Counted from the stretch's first letter, positions 1 to 10,646 are shown. The stretch is DNA of 64,000 bases from Lampropedia cohaerens (GCF_001005215.1 NZ_LBNQ01000040.1:62001-126000), one strand, 5' to 3'. Program-made: numbers and translations. Notes: generated by a model not told the origin, from the letters alone.

Positions 1-27
1 TCGACCTGCAGGCCTGAAGAACTGCGC

Positions 28-60
28 AAAAAAACACGCACCCGAGAGGGCGCGTGTTTT
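28..60 (-). terminator. Rho-independent terminator of the SYLF lipoprotein gene
   Basis: A hairpin with arms at 31-39 and 52-60 (AAAACACGC / GCGTGTTTT) and an inner CCC/GGG pair is followed, on the minus strand, by a run of T (A-run at 28-34). It lies just past the stop of the minus-strand gene ending at 135. The outer A/T pairs could make it work in both directions for an unseen plus-strand gene to the left. Confidence 0.75.
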
Positions 61-134
61 CAGAGGCAGCTTACCTAAGCGCTCGGCCTCTTCCGGCGGG
101 CAATCCACTGCTGCCCGCCGTGTCCAGGTTTCGC

Positions 135-716
135 TTATGGCTTCTCAATGCGCGTGATGCGCGAGCCCTCCAGCGACACGCCCGCTTCCAGGCCCACGTT
201 GGTCAGCACGAAGCTGGAAACCGGAGCGGTGGCGGTCGTGGTATCAATACTGCCGCTGGCACCAACGCGGCCTGCAGCAACGCTGGCATCCGCGCCGACC
301 GCGAAGCCATCGCTTGCCAGGAATTTGTCGAGTGCTTCCTGCGTGTTGAAGACATAGATGATGGCCTTGGACTGGCCGCCTGCCTGCCAGCCGATGGAAG
401 CGGCAGTGGTCGAGTAGTACCCGCGATTCTGGCCCTTGACCAGCAATACGCCGCGGCCGTGTTCTGCGCCGATCACGAAGCTTCCGCCCACCACGGTCGG
501 GAAGACCAGCACACCGGCTGAGCGCTGCACCAGCTCGCGCGAGCCGGGCACCGCCTGGTACAGGCGCTGCAGGGTGGCCTCGGCACGATGTTCGATAGTG
601 GTGTTGTCGGCCGCCGGAGCATGCGAGATGCCATCAGGTGTGACATTGCAGGCGACCAGCGCGAGGCTGCCTGCGGAGATGGCTGCGGCGAGGGCGAGAC
701 GTTTCAAAGCGAACAT
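135..716 (-). CDS. SYLF/YSC84-domain lipoprotein
   Basis: A 193-residue secreted protein. The N-terminus is a lipoprotein signal: charged MFALKRL, a hydrophobic stretch, then a lipobox LVAC with the lipidated Cys near residue 22. The mature part matches the bacterial SYLF (DUF500/YSC84) family, with conserved segments around RSAGVLVFPTVVGGSF, the Gly-rich GRGVLLVKG, and a C-terminal domain ending in a basic tail. In eukaryotes SYLF domains bind phospholipid; in bacteria the role is not settled, so an envelope-associated lipid-binding role is inference. The start at 716 was chosen over upstream codons because AAGGAG sits a few bases before it and the signal peptide begins exactly there. It appears to be a single-gene unit with its own terminator. 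Confidence 0.85.
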   Translation of the reverse strand: MFALKRLALAAAISAGSLALVACNVTPDGISHAPAADNTTIEHRAEATLQRLYQAVPGSRELVQRSAGVLVFPTVVGGSFVIGAEHGRGVLLVKGQNRGYYSTTAASIGWQAGGQSKAIIYVFNTQEALDKFLASDGFAVGADASVAAGRVGASGSIDTTTATAPVSSFVLTNVGLEAGVSLEGSRITRIEKP

Positions 717-998
717 GGTGAACTCCTTTTGTTGTACCTCGCCAGCGTAATCGTGCCACGACGCGATGCGCGTCAGCCAAAGGCTGACATTGCCGCCATC
801 CAAATGCGTTCAGCAGCGGTCAGGATCCGCAGGGCACCGGAGCTTTCTGTTTTCTCGTTTATGCACGAGCGTGCCACTGGGTTAACGCACAGTTTGCAAA
901 CATTTGTCCTATGCTGGCACTGCAAGGTCTGCCGTGTGCGGCAGCGCCGCGTAACCATCCATGCATGCCGCAGGCATGCAATCTGAGGGGAGGCAAAC

Positions 999-1763
999 AT
1001 GGGACGAGTAGAGAGCAAGGTGGCGCTGGTCACTGGTGGCGCGCTGGGCATTGGCAAGGCCACGGCCATGCTGCTGGCGCGCGAGGGCGCCAAGGTCGTC
1101 GTGACCGACCTCAAGCAGTCAGAAGGTGAGGCTGTCGTGCACGCCATTCGGGAGGCAGGTGGCCAAGCCATCTTCGTGCAGCACGATGTTGCCAAGGAGC
1201 AGGACTGGCAACAGGCCATGGCCGCCACTCTGGAAGCCTTTGGCCGACTCGACATCGCGGTCAACAATGCGGGCATTGGCTTCAGTGCCAATGTTGAACA
1301 GACCACCTTGGCCGATTGGCACCGCGTGCTGCAGATCAATCTGGATGGCGTGTTCCTGGGCACGCGCTTTGCCATCGAAGCGATGCGGCAAAGCGGAGGT
1401 GGCTCGATCATCAACCTCTCATCCATTGAGGGCCTGGTCGGCGATGCCGATCTGGCGGCCTACAACGCCAGCAAGGGTGGTGTGCGCATTTTCACGAAGT
1501 CTGCGGCCTTGCACTGCGCCAGGGCGGGCTACGGCATTCGTGTGAATTCCGTGCATCCGGGCTACATCTGGACGCCCATGGTGCAGCAGGCGGCCACGGA
1601 TACCAACAGTGCGGCCTACCAGCGGCTGGTCAGCCTCCATCCGATCGGGCATCTGGGCGAGGCCGATGACATTGCCTACGGAATCTTGTATCTCGCATCC
1701 AATGAGTCGAAGTTCGTCACCGGCAGTGAGCTTGTGATCGATGGCGGCTATACCGCGCAGTAG
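999..1763 (+). CDS. Short-chain dehydrogenase/reductase (SDR family)
   Basis: A 254-residue classical SDR, the usual length. The NAD(P)-binding TGGALGIGK motif is at about residues 12-20, an acidic residue at the end of beta-2 (VVVTDLK) suggests NAD rather than NADP preference, NNAG lies near residue 90, the catalytic Ser is in INLSSIEG, and the catalytic YNASK motif lies near residue 155. The C-terminal sequence GSELVIDGGYTAQ is typical. The overall pattern resembles alcohol dehydrogenases of the cyclopentanol/3-beta-hydroxysteroid type, but the substrate cannot be read from sequence. GAGGGGAGG just before the ATG supports the start. The next gene begins 134 bases downstream on the same strand and is unrelated, so an operon is not evident. 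Confidence 0.9.
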   Translation: MGRVESKVALVTGGALGIGKATAMLLAREGAKVVVTDLKQSEGEAVVHAIREAGGQAIFVQHDVAKEQDWQQAMAATLEAFGRLDIAVNNAGIGFSANVEQTTLADWHRVLQINLDGVFLGTRFAIEAMRQSGGGSIINLSSIEGLVGDADLAAYNASKGGVRIFTKSAALHCARAGYGIRVNSVHPGYIWTPMVQQAATDTNSAAYQRLVSLHPIGHLGEADDIAYGILYLASNESKFVTGSELVIDGGYTAQ

Positions 1764-1897
1764 CCGCGTGTAGTGGCGCGCGTCGGCCGGAGCGGGCAGG
1801 GCAGCGCCGACGGCACTGGTCTGGCCATGTGCGCCAAGGACCGGCATACGCGTCTTGCGCAGTGGCGCTGAGCAGATAACGAGGCAGGAGGAGATGG

Positions 1898-4675
1898 ATG
1901 CGTGGAGTTTGGGCGCGCAGGAAGAAGGCGCAACGTGCACACGGGGATGGCCTGCAGGGGCGGGCCCCGGTGCCAGACTGGCATGCGTTGCCAGCGCAGG
2001 AGGTCGCTGCGGCGCTGCACGTCGATGACGCAGTGCTGCAGCAGGGGTTGACGCAGCAGGCTGCCAGCCAGCGTCTGCAGCACTATGGTCCCAATCGCCT
2101 GCCAGAGGGCAGGCGGCGCAGCGCCTGGATGCGCTTTGTGCTGCAGTTTCACAATATCCTGCTCTACATCATGCTGGCCGCTGCGCTGGTGACGGCACTG
2201 CTTGGCCACTGGGTGGACACCGGCGTGTTGCTCGCCGCCGTGCTGGTCAATGCCGTGATTGGCTACATCCAGGAAGGCAAGGCCGAGGCCGCGCTGGACG
2301 CGATTCGCGGCATGCTCTCGTTGCAGGCCACCGTCGTGCGCGATGGCCAGCGTCAATTGGTAGATGCGCAGGCGCTGGTACCGGGCGATCTGGTGTTGTT
2401 GACTTCAGGAGACCGCGTGCCGGCAGACGTGCGGCTGGTGGCGGTGACCGAGCTGCGGGTGGACGAGGCGGCCTTGACCGGAGAGTCATTGCCGGTGGAC
2501 AAGCAGGTCGCTGCGGTGGCAGCAGACGCGCCACTGGGCGATCGCCGCAGCATGGCGTTTTCTGGCACGGTGGTGGTCTACGGCCAGGCGCGCGGACTGG
2601 TGGTGGCAACCGGCAGCCATACCGAAATTGGTCACATCAACGCGATGCTGGCCAGTGTCGACGTGGCGACGACGCCGCTGATTCGCCAGATCAACGGGTT
2701 CGGGCACAAGCTGGCACTGGTGATTCTGGCGGTTGCCGCACTGACCTTCGTGCTCGGTACGCTGGCGCGTGGCATCCCTGCCTCGGAGATGTTTCTGATG
2801 GTGGTGGCGCTGGTGGCATCGGCCATTCCTGAAGGGCTGCCGGCCATCATGACGGTGACGCTGGCACTGGGGGTGCAGCGCATGGCGCGGCGTCACGCCA
2901 TCGTGCGGCGCTTGCCAGCGGTGGAGACACTGGGGTCCGTCACGGTCATCTGTTCGGACAAAACCGGCACGCTCACGCGCAACGAGATGACGGTGCAGCG
3001 TGTGGTGTGTGCGGATGGGCAATACACGGTGGAAGGCGCGGGCTATGTGCCACAGGGGCGCATTCTGCGCGGCGATGCTGTCGTTGATGCAGCGTGCGAG
3101 CCGGTACTGGCACAGGCCATCTGCGCTGGCGTACTGTGCAACGATGCACGGCTGCGCCAGCACGGTGATGCCTGGCAAGTCGATGGGGATCCCACCGAGG
3201 GCGCCTTGTTGGTGCTTGGTCACAAGGCGGATGGGCCTGCACCCTTTGCGCAGGATGCGCTGGAGGATGCGTGGCCGCGCGTGCACGCAATTCCGTTCGA
3301 ATCCGAGCACCGTTTCATGGCGACGCTGCATCGGTCCCAGCAGGGCAGGCAGCACCGCATCTTCCTCAAGGGGGCGCCTGAGGTTCTGCTCGGCTTTTGC
3401 AACACGCAGGCCACGGCCGATGGCTGTGCACCGCTGGATGTTGATTACTGGCGGCGCATGGGCAACGACCTCGCGGCGCGGGGATTGCGCGTGCTGGCAC
3501 TGGCTACCAAGGATTCGCCCGTGGCCCCCGCGGAGCTGACCCATGCCGATGTGCAGCAAGGGTGCACGTTGCTCGCATTGGTGGGCATTGTCGATCCGCC
3601 GAGGCAGGAGGCGCAGGCGGCCGTGGCCGAGTGTCATCAGGCAGGCATCACGGTCAAGATGATCACCGGCGACCACGCGGAGACGGCCCGTGCCATCGGC
3701 GCGCAGCTGGGCATCGGAGTGGGCAAGCCGGCCCTGACCGGTGCGGAATTCGCGCTGCTTGACGACATGGCCTTGCGCCAGATTGCCAACGATGTCGACG
3801 TGTTCGCACGGGCCAGCCCGGAGCAGAAGCTGCGTCTGGTGCAGGCCTTGCAGGCCAGCGGCCAGGTCGTTGCAATGACCGGCGACGGTGTCAACGACGC
3901 GCCCGCACTCAAGCGTGCGGATGTGGGCGTGGCCATGGGCCGCAAGGGCACCGAGGCGGCCAAGGAGGCGGGCGACATTGTGCTCGGCGATGACAACTTT
4001 GCCACCATCGCCCACGCAGTGGAGGAGGGCAGGGCCGTTTACGACAATCTGCGCAAGTTCATCCTGTTCATGCTGCCGACCAATGGTGGCGAGGCGCTGA
4101 TCGTCATCGCCGCCATCCTGTTTCATCTCACGCTGCCGCTGACGGCGGCGCAGGTGCTGTGGATCAATATGGTGACCTCCTCTGCGCTGGGGCTGGCGCT
4201 GGCATTCGAGAAGGCTGAACCGGGCATCATGGCGCGACCACCGCGCGCGCCAGGCACGCCGTTGCTGGATGGCATGGCGGTATGGCGGATCGTGCTGATT
4301 TCCGCGGTGATGATGGTGACGGCGCTGGGCTTGTTCCTGTGGGAGCTGCAGCTGGGCGCGTCGGTTGAGGTCGCGCGGACCATGGCCGTCAACACCGTTG
4401 TGCTATCTGAGATGTTCTACCTGCTGTGCAGCCGCCACATCACCGGCAGCGTGCTCAACCGCGAGGGACTCATTGGCAATCCCTACGTGCTGCTGTCGAT
4501 TGCCGCCTGTGTGCCGCTGCAGCTGCTCTTTACCTACTGGCCCGCCATGCACACGATCATGGGTTCGGCATCCCTCGATGGCGCGCAGTGGACCAAGGTG
4601 CTGGCAGCCGGATCTGCCGTGCTGGTGGTGGCGGAGTTGGACAAGGCGTTTTGGCGCCGCCGTGAAAGGGAGTAG
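1898..4675 (+). CDS. P-type (type II) cation-transporting ATPase
   Basis: A 925-residue P2-type ATPase. In order it has an N-terminal cation-ATPase domain, M1-M2, the actuator domain with LTGES, M4 with PEGLP, the phosphorylation motif SDKTGTLT (Asp354), the nucleotide-binding domain with KGAPE, the hinge TGDGVNDAP, and M5-M10. M4 PEGLP and M5 TNGGE keep the acidic and Asn/Gln positions that bind Ca2+ or Na+ in type IIA pumps. In M6, however, the usual N-x-x-T-D is NMVTSS, so the main cation-coordinating Asp is Ser. The transported ion is therefore uncertain: Ca2+, Mg2+ or a monovalent cation. AGGAGG at about 1886-1891 precedes the start by 6 bases; a second ATG at 1894 is out of frame. It acts in the inner membrane, pumping at the cost of ATP. 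Confidence 0.88.
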   Translation: MRGVWARRKKAQRAHGDGLQGRAPVPDWHALPAQEVAAALHVDDAVLQQGLTQQAASQRLQHYGPNRLPEGRRRSAWMRFVLQFHNILLYIMLAAALVTALLGHWVDTGVLLAAVLVNAVIGYIQEGKAEAALDAIRGMLSLQATVVRDGQRQLVDAQALVPGDLVLLTSGDRVPADVRLVAVTELRVDEAALTGESLPVDKQVAAVAADAPLGDRRSMAFSGTVVVYGQARGLVVATGSHTEIGHINAMLASVDVATTPLIRQINGFGHKLALVILAVAALTFVLGTLARGIPASEMFLMVVALVASAIPEGLPAIMTVTLALGVQRMARRHAIVRRLPAVETLGSVTVICSDKTGTLTRNEMTVQRVVCADGQYTVEGAGYVPQGRILRGDAVVDAACEPVLAQAICAGVLCNDARLRQHGDAWQVDGDPTEGALLVLGHKADGPAPFAQDALEDAWPRVHAIPFESEHRFMATLHRSQQGRQHRIFLKGAPEVLLGFCNTQATADGCAPLDVDYWRRMGNDLAARGLRVLALATKDSPVAPAELTHADVQQGCTLLALVGIVDPPRQEAQAAVAECHQAGITVKMITGDHAETARAIGAQLGIGVGKPALTGAEFALLDDMALRQIANDVDVFARASPEQKLRLVQALQASGQVVAMTGDGVNDAPALKRADVGVAMGRKGTEAAKEAGDIVLGDDNFATIAHAVEEGRAVYDNLRKFILFMLPTNGGEALIVIAAILFHLTLPLTAAQVLWINMVTSSALGLALAFEKAEPGIMARPPRAPGTPLLDGMAVWRIVLISAVMMVTALGLFLWELQLGASVEVARTMAVNTVVLSEMFYLLCSRHITGSVLNREGLIGNPYVLLSIAACVPLQLLFTYWPAMHTIMGSASLDGAQWTKVLAAGSAVLVVAELDKAFWRRRERE

Positions 4676-4741
4676 GGGGCGCAGGGCCTGCGCATGCACG
4701 CCTAAAATGGTCGTCTTTGCGACTTTGCTTCGGAATCCTAC

Positions 4742-6733
4742 ATGCGCGTTGCCCTGAGCCGCCCCCGTTCCATCGAGGCTCTGCCCGATACCTTGATCAG
4801 CCAGATCGCAGCCGGCGAGGTAGTGGAACGCCCTGCATCGGTGGTACGTGAGTTGCTCGACAACGCGCTGGATGCCGGCGCCAGCGAGATCCAGCTGCGG
4901 CTGATGGCCGGTGGCGTGCGCCAGATCCTCATCGAGGACGACGGCTGCGGCATTGCCGCGCAGGATCTGCCGCGTGCCATTCAGCGCCACGCCACCAGCA
5001 AGATCCGTTCGCTGCATGACCTGGAGTCCGTGCTGACCATGGGGTTTCGCGGCGAGGCCCTGGCGGCCATCGCCTCGGTGGCTGCGCTACGCATCATCAC
5101 GCGCACGCAGGGAGCGTCGACAGCCTTCATGCTGGATGCCGCAAGCGGCGAGATCGAGCCGGCGGCGCGTGCCGTGGGCACCAGCGTGGAGGTCAAGGAG
5201 CTGTTTTTCTCCACACCCGCGCGGCGCAAGTTCCTCAAGTCCGAGGCTACGGAGCTGGCGCATTGCGTGGAAGCCCTGCGTCGCCACGCACTGGCCCGGC
5301 CGGACGTGGGGTTTGCGCTCTGGCACGAAGGCAAGCTGCAGCACCAGTGGCGCAGCGCCGAGGGACGTTCGCAGCACGGCGATCTGGACACGGAGGACGA
5401 GCAGCGCATGGTCGAAGTCAGTGCCACCGCGCTGGAGCGGCGACTGGCGGATGTCATGGGGCCGGAATTCATGGCGCAGTCGGTGCCGGTTGACTATTCG
5501 GAAGGTGGAGTGCGCGTATTCGGTCGCGCCGGCATGCCCACCCACTCGCGCGCACGCGCCGACCAGCAGTATTGCTTCGTCAATGGTCGTTTCGTGCGCG
5601 AGAAAACCATCGCACATGCCGCGCGCTCGGCGTACGAGGACGTACTGCACGGCCAGCGCCAGCCGGTCTATGTGCTGTATGTCGAGATCGACCCTGCGCT
5701 GGTCGATGTGAATGTCCATCCGACCAAGATCGAAGTGCGCTTTCGTGAGGGTCGTCTGGTGCATGCCGCCGTGCGGCATGCGGTGCAGCAGGCGCTGGCG
5801 CCTTCCAGTGCACAGGTGGCTGCGGCAGCGTCTGCGCAGGGGCAGGACGCGCATGGAGTCGGTGAAAGCGCCGCCGCTGCCGGGCACCCAGCAGCCACCT
5901 GGCAGCAGGCTGCCAGCCAGCAGCGCCTGGGTTTCGCAGCGGACATCGCCCGCACGCGCGCGACGCTGGAGGCATTGTGGGCGCCGCAGGGCGCTATGGA
6001 GGATGCGGCGTCCCAGCGCTTCGGGGGCGGCGTCAGCGAGTCGGTAGTGCAGTGGCCCGCTGCACCAGCGCAGGCCCCGTCAGCACCACCGGGCAGCGCT
6101 GCGACGCTGCAGCAGACAGGACTGGCCTGCGAGGCGTCGGAGGCGGACGGCTGGCCGCTGGGACGCGCGTTGGCGCAGCTGCACGGCGTCTATATCCTGG
6201 CGCAAAGCCAGCGCGGGCTGATCATCGTCGACATGCACGCCGCGCACGAGCGCATCGTGTACGAGCGGCTCAAGGCCCTGCTGGCGCATGCCGCCATTCC
6301 CAGTCAGCCGCTGCTGATTCCCGTCGCGTTCTCGGCCAGCGCGCTCGAGACCGCGACGGCGGAAAAGCATGCCGAGGTGCTGCAGCAGCTCGGTTTTGAA
6401 ATCACCCCACTGTCAGCTGGCAAGCTCGCCGTGCGCACCATGCCTGCGGACCTGCGCCACGCTGACCCGACCGAGCTGGCGCGCAGCGTATTGGCCGAAC
6501 TGGCGCAGCACGAGCACACCACCGTACTGCAACGCGCGCGTGATCAGGTGCTGAGCACCATGGCCTGCCACGGATCCGTGCGCGCCAACCGCCAGTTGAC
6601 CGTCGAGGAGATGAATGCCCTGCTGCGCGAGATGGAGACTACCCCGCGCTCGGACCAGTGCAACCATGGTCGACCGACGTGGCGGCAGCTCACGATGCAG
6701 GAGCTGGATGCCTTGTTTATGCGGGGCAGGTAG
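4742..6733 (+). CDS. mutL: DNA mismatch repair protein MutL
   Basis: A 663-residue MutL that couples MutS mismatch recognition to strand incision and unwinding. The N-terminal GHKL ATPase shows IAAGEVVERP, the Mg-binding ELLDNALDAGA, DDGCGI, and the lid motif GFRGEAL. Residues up to about 330 form the ATPase core; an Ala/Gln-rich linker follows at about 350-460; the dimerization domain is C-terminal. That domain keeps DMHAAHERIVYE, ACHGSVRAN and CNHGRP, which match the metal-dependent endonuclease motifs of MutL proteins in species without MutH, with Met for Gln in DQHA. It is thus predicted to nick DNA itself. It converges with livF, only 7 bases separating the two stop codons, with no visible terminator between them. 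Confidence 0.97.
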   Translation: MRVALSRPRSIEALPDTLISQIAAGEVVERPASVVRELLDNALDAGASEIQLRLMAGGVRQILIEDDGCGIAAQDLPRAIQRHATSKIRSLHDLESVLTMGFRGEALAAIASVAALRIITRTQGASTAFMLDAASGEIEPAARAVGTSVEVKELFFSTPARRKFLKSEATELAHCVEALRRHALARPDVGFALWHEGKLQHQWRSAEGRSQHGDLDTEDEQRMVEVSATALERRLADVMGPEFMAQSVPVDYSEGGVRVFGRAGMPTHSRARADQQYCFVNGRFVREKTIAHAARSAYEDVLHGQRQPVYVLYVEIDPALVDVNVHPTKIEVRFREGRLVHAAVRHAVQQALAPSSAQVAAAASAQGQDAHGVGESAAAAGHPAATWQQAASQQRLGFAADIARTRATLEALWAPQGAMEDAASQRFGGGVSESVVQWPAAPAQAPSAPPGSAATLQQTGLACEASEADGWPLGRALAQLHGVYILAQSQRGLIIVDMHAAHERIVYERLKALLAHAAIPSQPLLIPVAFSASALETATAEKHAEVLQQLGFEITPLSAGKLAVRTMPADLRHADPTELARSVLAELAQHEHTTVLQRARDQVLSTMACHGSVRANRQLTVEEMNALLREMETTPRSDQCNHGRPTWRQLTMQELDALFMRGR

Positions 6734-6740
6734 TTTTCTA

Positions 6741-7529
6741 TCAAGCGCCCAGATAGGCCTTGCGAATGTCCGGATTGCCCAGCAGGTTGGCGCCGGTGTC
6801 TTCCATGACGACCCTACCAGTCTCAAGCACGTAGCCGCGGTCGGCAATTTGCAGCGCCTTGTTGGCATTCTGTTCGACCAGGAATACCGTGACGCCTTCG
6901 GCGCGGATGGTCTGGATGATCTCGAAGATCTGCGCGATGATCAGCGGGGCCAGGCCCAGCGTCGGCTCGTCGAGCAACAGCAGGCGCGGCTTGCTCATCA
7001 GCGCGCGACCGATGGCGAGCATCTGCTGTTCCCCTCCGGACATGGTGCCGGCACGCTGGTGGGCACGTTCCTTCAGTCGGGGAAACAGCGTGAACGCATG
7101 CTCGATGCCGGATTCGATGGCTTCCCTGTCCTGAAAGAAGCCACCCATCTTCAGGTTCTCCACGACAGTCAAGTCCGGAAATACGCGCCGTCCTTCCGGG
7201 GAGATGGCGATGCCGCCCTGCATGATCTTGTGGGTCTGGGCGTGGGTGATGTCCTCGCCCTGGAACAGCACGCGCCCAGTCGTCGCGCGCGGGCTGCCGC
7301 ACACGGTCATCAGCAAGGTGGTCTTGCCTGCGCCATTGCTGCCGATGAGCGTGACGATCTCGCCCTGGTTGACGTGGATCGATACACCATCGAGCGCCTG
7401 GATGGCGCCGTAGTGGGTGTGGATGTTCTCCAGCTGCAGCATCGGCGTGGCCACTTGCGCGGTGGTCGCCGGCGTGACGACGGTTTCCGTGTAGACGGTA
7501 GTGACGCTTTCGGTGATGATGAGGCTCAT
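6741..7529 (-). CDS. livF: Branched-chain amino acid ABC transporter ATPase LivF
   Basis: A 262-residue cytoplasmic ATP-binding subunit of the high-affinity Leu/Ile/Val importer. Walker A is GSNGAGKTT, the ABC signature MSGGEQQ, Walker B LLLLDEPTLGLAP, and the switch His is replaced by Gln (LVEQN), which is normal for LivF. About 29 residues rich in Thr/Val precede the usual family start (MLQLENIHTHYG). The upstream ATG at 7529 was kept because GGGAGAAG lies just before it and because the livG stop overlaps it by one base (TAATG), which implies translational coupling. It is the last gene of the minus-strand livH-livM-livG-livF operon and pairs with LivG on the LivHM channel. Confidence 0.95.
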   Translation of the reverse strand: MSLIITESVTTVYTETVVTPATTAQVATPMLQLENIHTHYGAIQALDGVSIHVNQGEIVTLIGSNGAGKTTLLMTVCGSPRATTGRVLFQGEDITHAQTHKIMQGGIAISPEGRRVFPDLTVVENLKMGGFFQDREAIESGIEHAFTLFPRLKERAHQRAGTMSGGEQQMLAIGRALMSKPRLLLLDEPTLGLAPLIIAQIFEIIQTIRAEGVTVFLVEQNANKALQIADRGYVLETGRVVMEDTGANLLGNPDIRKAYLGA

Positions 7530-8344
7530 TATTCTTCTCCCAGGTAGGCCTTGATGACGCGCGGATCGGTCTTGACCACCTCGGGCGTGCCGATGACGAC
7601 CGGCTTGCCGTGCTCCATCACCAGGATACGTTCGGATACGCCCATCACCAGGCTCATGTCGTGCTCGATCAGCAGCACCGCAACCTGGAAATCATCGCGT
7701 AACTTGCGGATGAGCTGCTGCAGTTCGACTTTTTCCTGCGGGTTCAGGCCAGCGGCCGGTTCGTCCAGCATCAGCAGGCGCGGCTTGGTGATCATGCAGC
7801 GGGCGATTTCCAGGCGCCGCTGGTGCCCGTAGGCGAGATTTCCCGCTTCGCGGTTGGCGTACTGGCGGATGCCCATGAAGTCCAGCCACCATACGGCACG
7901 CTCCAGTGCCTGCTGTTCGGCACGGCGGTAGGAGGGCAGTTTGAACAGGCCCTTGAGCATGTTGCTCTCGACCTGCGTGTGCTGGGCCACCAGCAGGTTC
8001 TCCAGCACTGTCAGCTGCTTGAACAGGCGCACGTTCTGGAAGGTGCGCACCAGGCCATGGCGCGCCACCTTGTGGCTGGGCAGGCCTGCGATGTCGTGGC
8101 CTGCCATGCGCACCTGGCCGGCAGTGGGCTTGTAGAAGCCGCCGATGCAATTGAAGACGGTCGTCTTGCCTGCGCCATTGGGGCCAATAATGGCGAAGAT
8201 TTCGGTGGGGCCGACATCGAACGACACGCTGTCGACGGCCAGCAGGCCGCCAAAGCGCATGGTCAGGTCGCGCACTTCCAGCAGGGTGGACCGTGGCGCG
8301 CTGTCGGCACTGGATTGAGCAGAATGCAGAAGGGTCTGCGTCAT
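7529..8344 (-). CDS. livG: Branched-chain amino acid ABC transporter ATPase LivG
   Basis: A 271-residue ATP-binding subunit. It has Walker [10 protein letters not shown], the LivG-specific segment RTFQNVRLF, a diverged signature [15 protein letters not shown], Walker [14 protein letters not shown] and the switch His in [11 protein letters not shown]. It forms the nucleotide-binding heterodimer with LivF. The ATG at 8344 was chosen because it overlaps the livM stop as ATGA, which fits coupled translation. A short Ser/Ala-rich tail of about 20 residues precedes the conserved core [13 protein letters not shown]. Order and spacing show it is co-transcribed with livH, livM and livF. Confidence 0.95.
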   Translation of the reverse strand: MTQTLLHSAQSSADSAPRSTLLEVRDLTMRFGGLLAVDSVSFDVGPTEIFAIIGPNGAGKTTVFNCIGGFYKPTAGQVRMAGHDIAGLPSHKVARHGLVRTFQNVRLFKQLTVLENLLVAQHTQVESNMLKGLFKLPSYRRAEQQALERAVWWLDFMGIRQYANREAGNLAYGHQRRLEIARCMITKPRLLMLDEPAAGLNPQEKVELQQLIRKLRDDFQVAVLLIEHDMSLVMGVSERILVMEHGKPVVIGTPEVVKTDPRVIKAYLGEE

Positions 8345-9566
8345 GGCTTGATCTCCACGTGAGGGCGCTGGGTCGGCAGCAGCCCTTGCGGGCGCCACAT
8401 CATCATCAGCACCATGACCAGGCCGAACAGCAACATGCGGTACTCGGCGAACTCACGCGCCACTTCCGGCAGCACTGTCAGCACGATGGCGGCCAGAATC
8501 ACGCCGATCTGCGAGCCCATGCCGCCAAGCACCACGACGGCGAGAATGAGTGCCGACTCGATGAACGTGAACGACTCCGGATTGACCAGCCCCTGGCGCG
8601 CAGCAAAGAAGGCGCCGCCAAAACCGGCGAAAGTCGCTCCCAGCGTGAAAGCCGAGAGCTTGATGTTCGTCGGGTTGAGCCCCAGCGAGCGGCAGGCGAT
8701 TTCATCCTCGCGCAGCGCCTCCCAGGCACGCCCGATGGGCATGCGGATCAGTCGGTTGGAGACATACAGTGTGATGAGCGCAAGCGCCAATGCCATCAGA
8801 TACAGGTAGATCACCATGTGCTGGCTGTTGAACGTCCAGCCCATCAGCTGGTGGAAGGTCTGTGCGCCTTCCTCGCTGGCGCGTCGGGTCAGTTCATACC
8901 CGAACAGGGTCGGCTTGGGGATGCCGGAAATGCCGTCGGGCCCGCCGGTCCAGTCGGTCAGGTTGATCAGCAGCAGTCGGATGATTTCCCCAAAGCCCAG
9001 CGTCACGATGGCCAAGTAATCGCCGCGCAGCCGCAGCACGGGAAAGCCAAGTAGATAACCGAATAGCCCGGCCATGATGCCCGACAGCGGCAGTGCCTCC
9101 CAGAACGACCAGCCGGCCCAGTGGTAGAGCAGGGCATAGGTGTAGGCACCCACGGCATAAAAGCCGACGAAGCCCAGATCAAGCAGCCCGGCAAAACCCA
9201 CGACGATATTCAGGCCCAGGCCGAGCATGACGTAGATCAGCACCAGTGTGGCGATGTCCACCTGGCTGCGCGAGCCGAAGAACGGCCAGACCAGCGCCAG
9301 CACAATCAGCAGCACGCCGAAAATCTTCTGCCCCTTGGGGGCCACGGTCGGCAGCTTGGGCAGGCGCATGCCGCCGAAAACTTTCGCCAGAGACGGTTTG
9401 ATGAGCTGCAGCACGAAGACGATGGCGCAGCCCCACAAGACCAGGTCCCAGCGGGCGTCGATTTCGGTCTGTGCACCCTGGCGCACCAGTTGCAGGCCGA
9501 ATACGGGGATGATGATGACGGCCGTCATGACCGCCGCTATCAAGGCGTTTTGAATGGTTTGCCGCA

Positions 9567-9567
<1 letters not shown>
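8341..9567 (-). CDS. livM: Branched-chain amino acid ABC transporter permease LivM
   Basis: A 408-residue inner-membrane permease. Like other LivM proteins it is longer than LivH because of extra N-terminal membrane segments (residues 8-28 and about 44-60). The core carries the family motifs [20 protein letters not shown], the [16 protein letters not shown] cytoplasmic loop that contacts the ATPases, and [16 protein letters not shown] near the C-terminus. It forms the translocation pore with LivH. Its start overlaps the livH stop (TGATG), and its own stop overlaps the livG start, so the four transporter genes are tightly coupled. Confidence 0.95.
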
Positions 9568-10487
<920 letters not shown>

Positions 10488-10504
10488 GGGAAAGGCTCCT
10501 TGCG

Positions 10505-10538
10505 AAAAGCGGCAGCGAGGGGTGGTCGCTGCCGCTTT
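10505..10538 (-). terminator. Hairpin between binding protein gene and livH; partial terminator
   Basis: A perfect 13-base-pair stem (10506-10518 with 10526-10538, AAAGCGGCAGCGA / TCGCTGCCGCTTT, 7-base loop) lies between the binding-protein stop and livH. On the minus strand it is followed by only four T residues. It probably acts as a weak terminator or an RNA-stability hairpin, giving more binding protein than channel; that role is inference. Confidence 0.55.
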
Positions 10539-10646
10539 CGAGTCATCTGCTGCAGCCTGCGGCGGGTATGCCGCTGCAGTGCACGGATGGGGCGTTAATG
10601 TATTACAGCCGGATGGGCTGCAAACCCGAGCAGCGCAAGGCAGGCG

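Noticed and set aside
1-13. The first 13 bases match the SalI-PstI part of common cloning polylinkers.
   Set aside because: The match stops at base 14 and the following sequence is a natural terminator region. Probably chance, though a trimmed vector end cannot be fully excluded.
1894-1896. An ATG just after the AGGAGG before the P-type ATPase.
   Set aside because: It is out of frame with the ATPase and its frame soon closes; the ATG at 1898 is correctly spaced.
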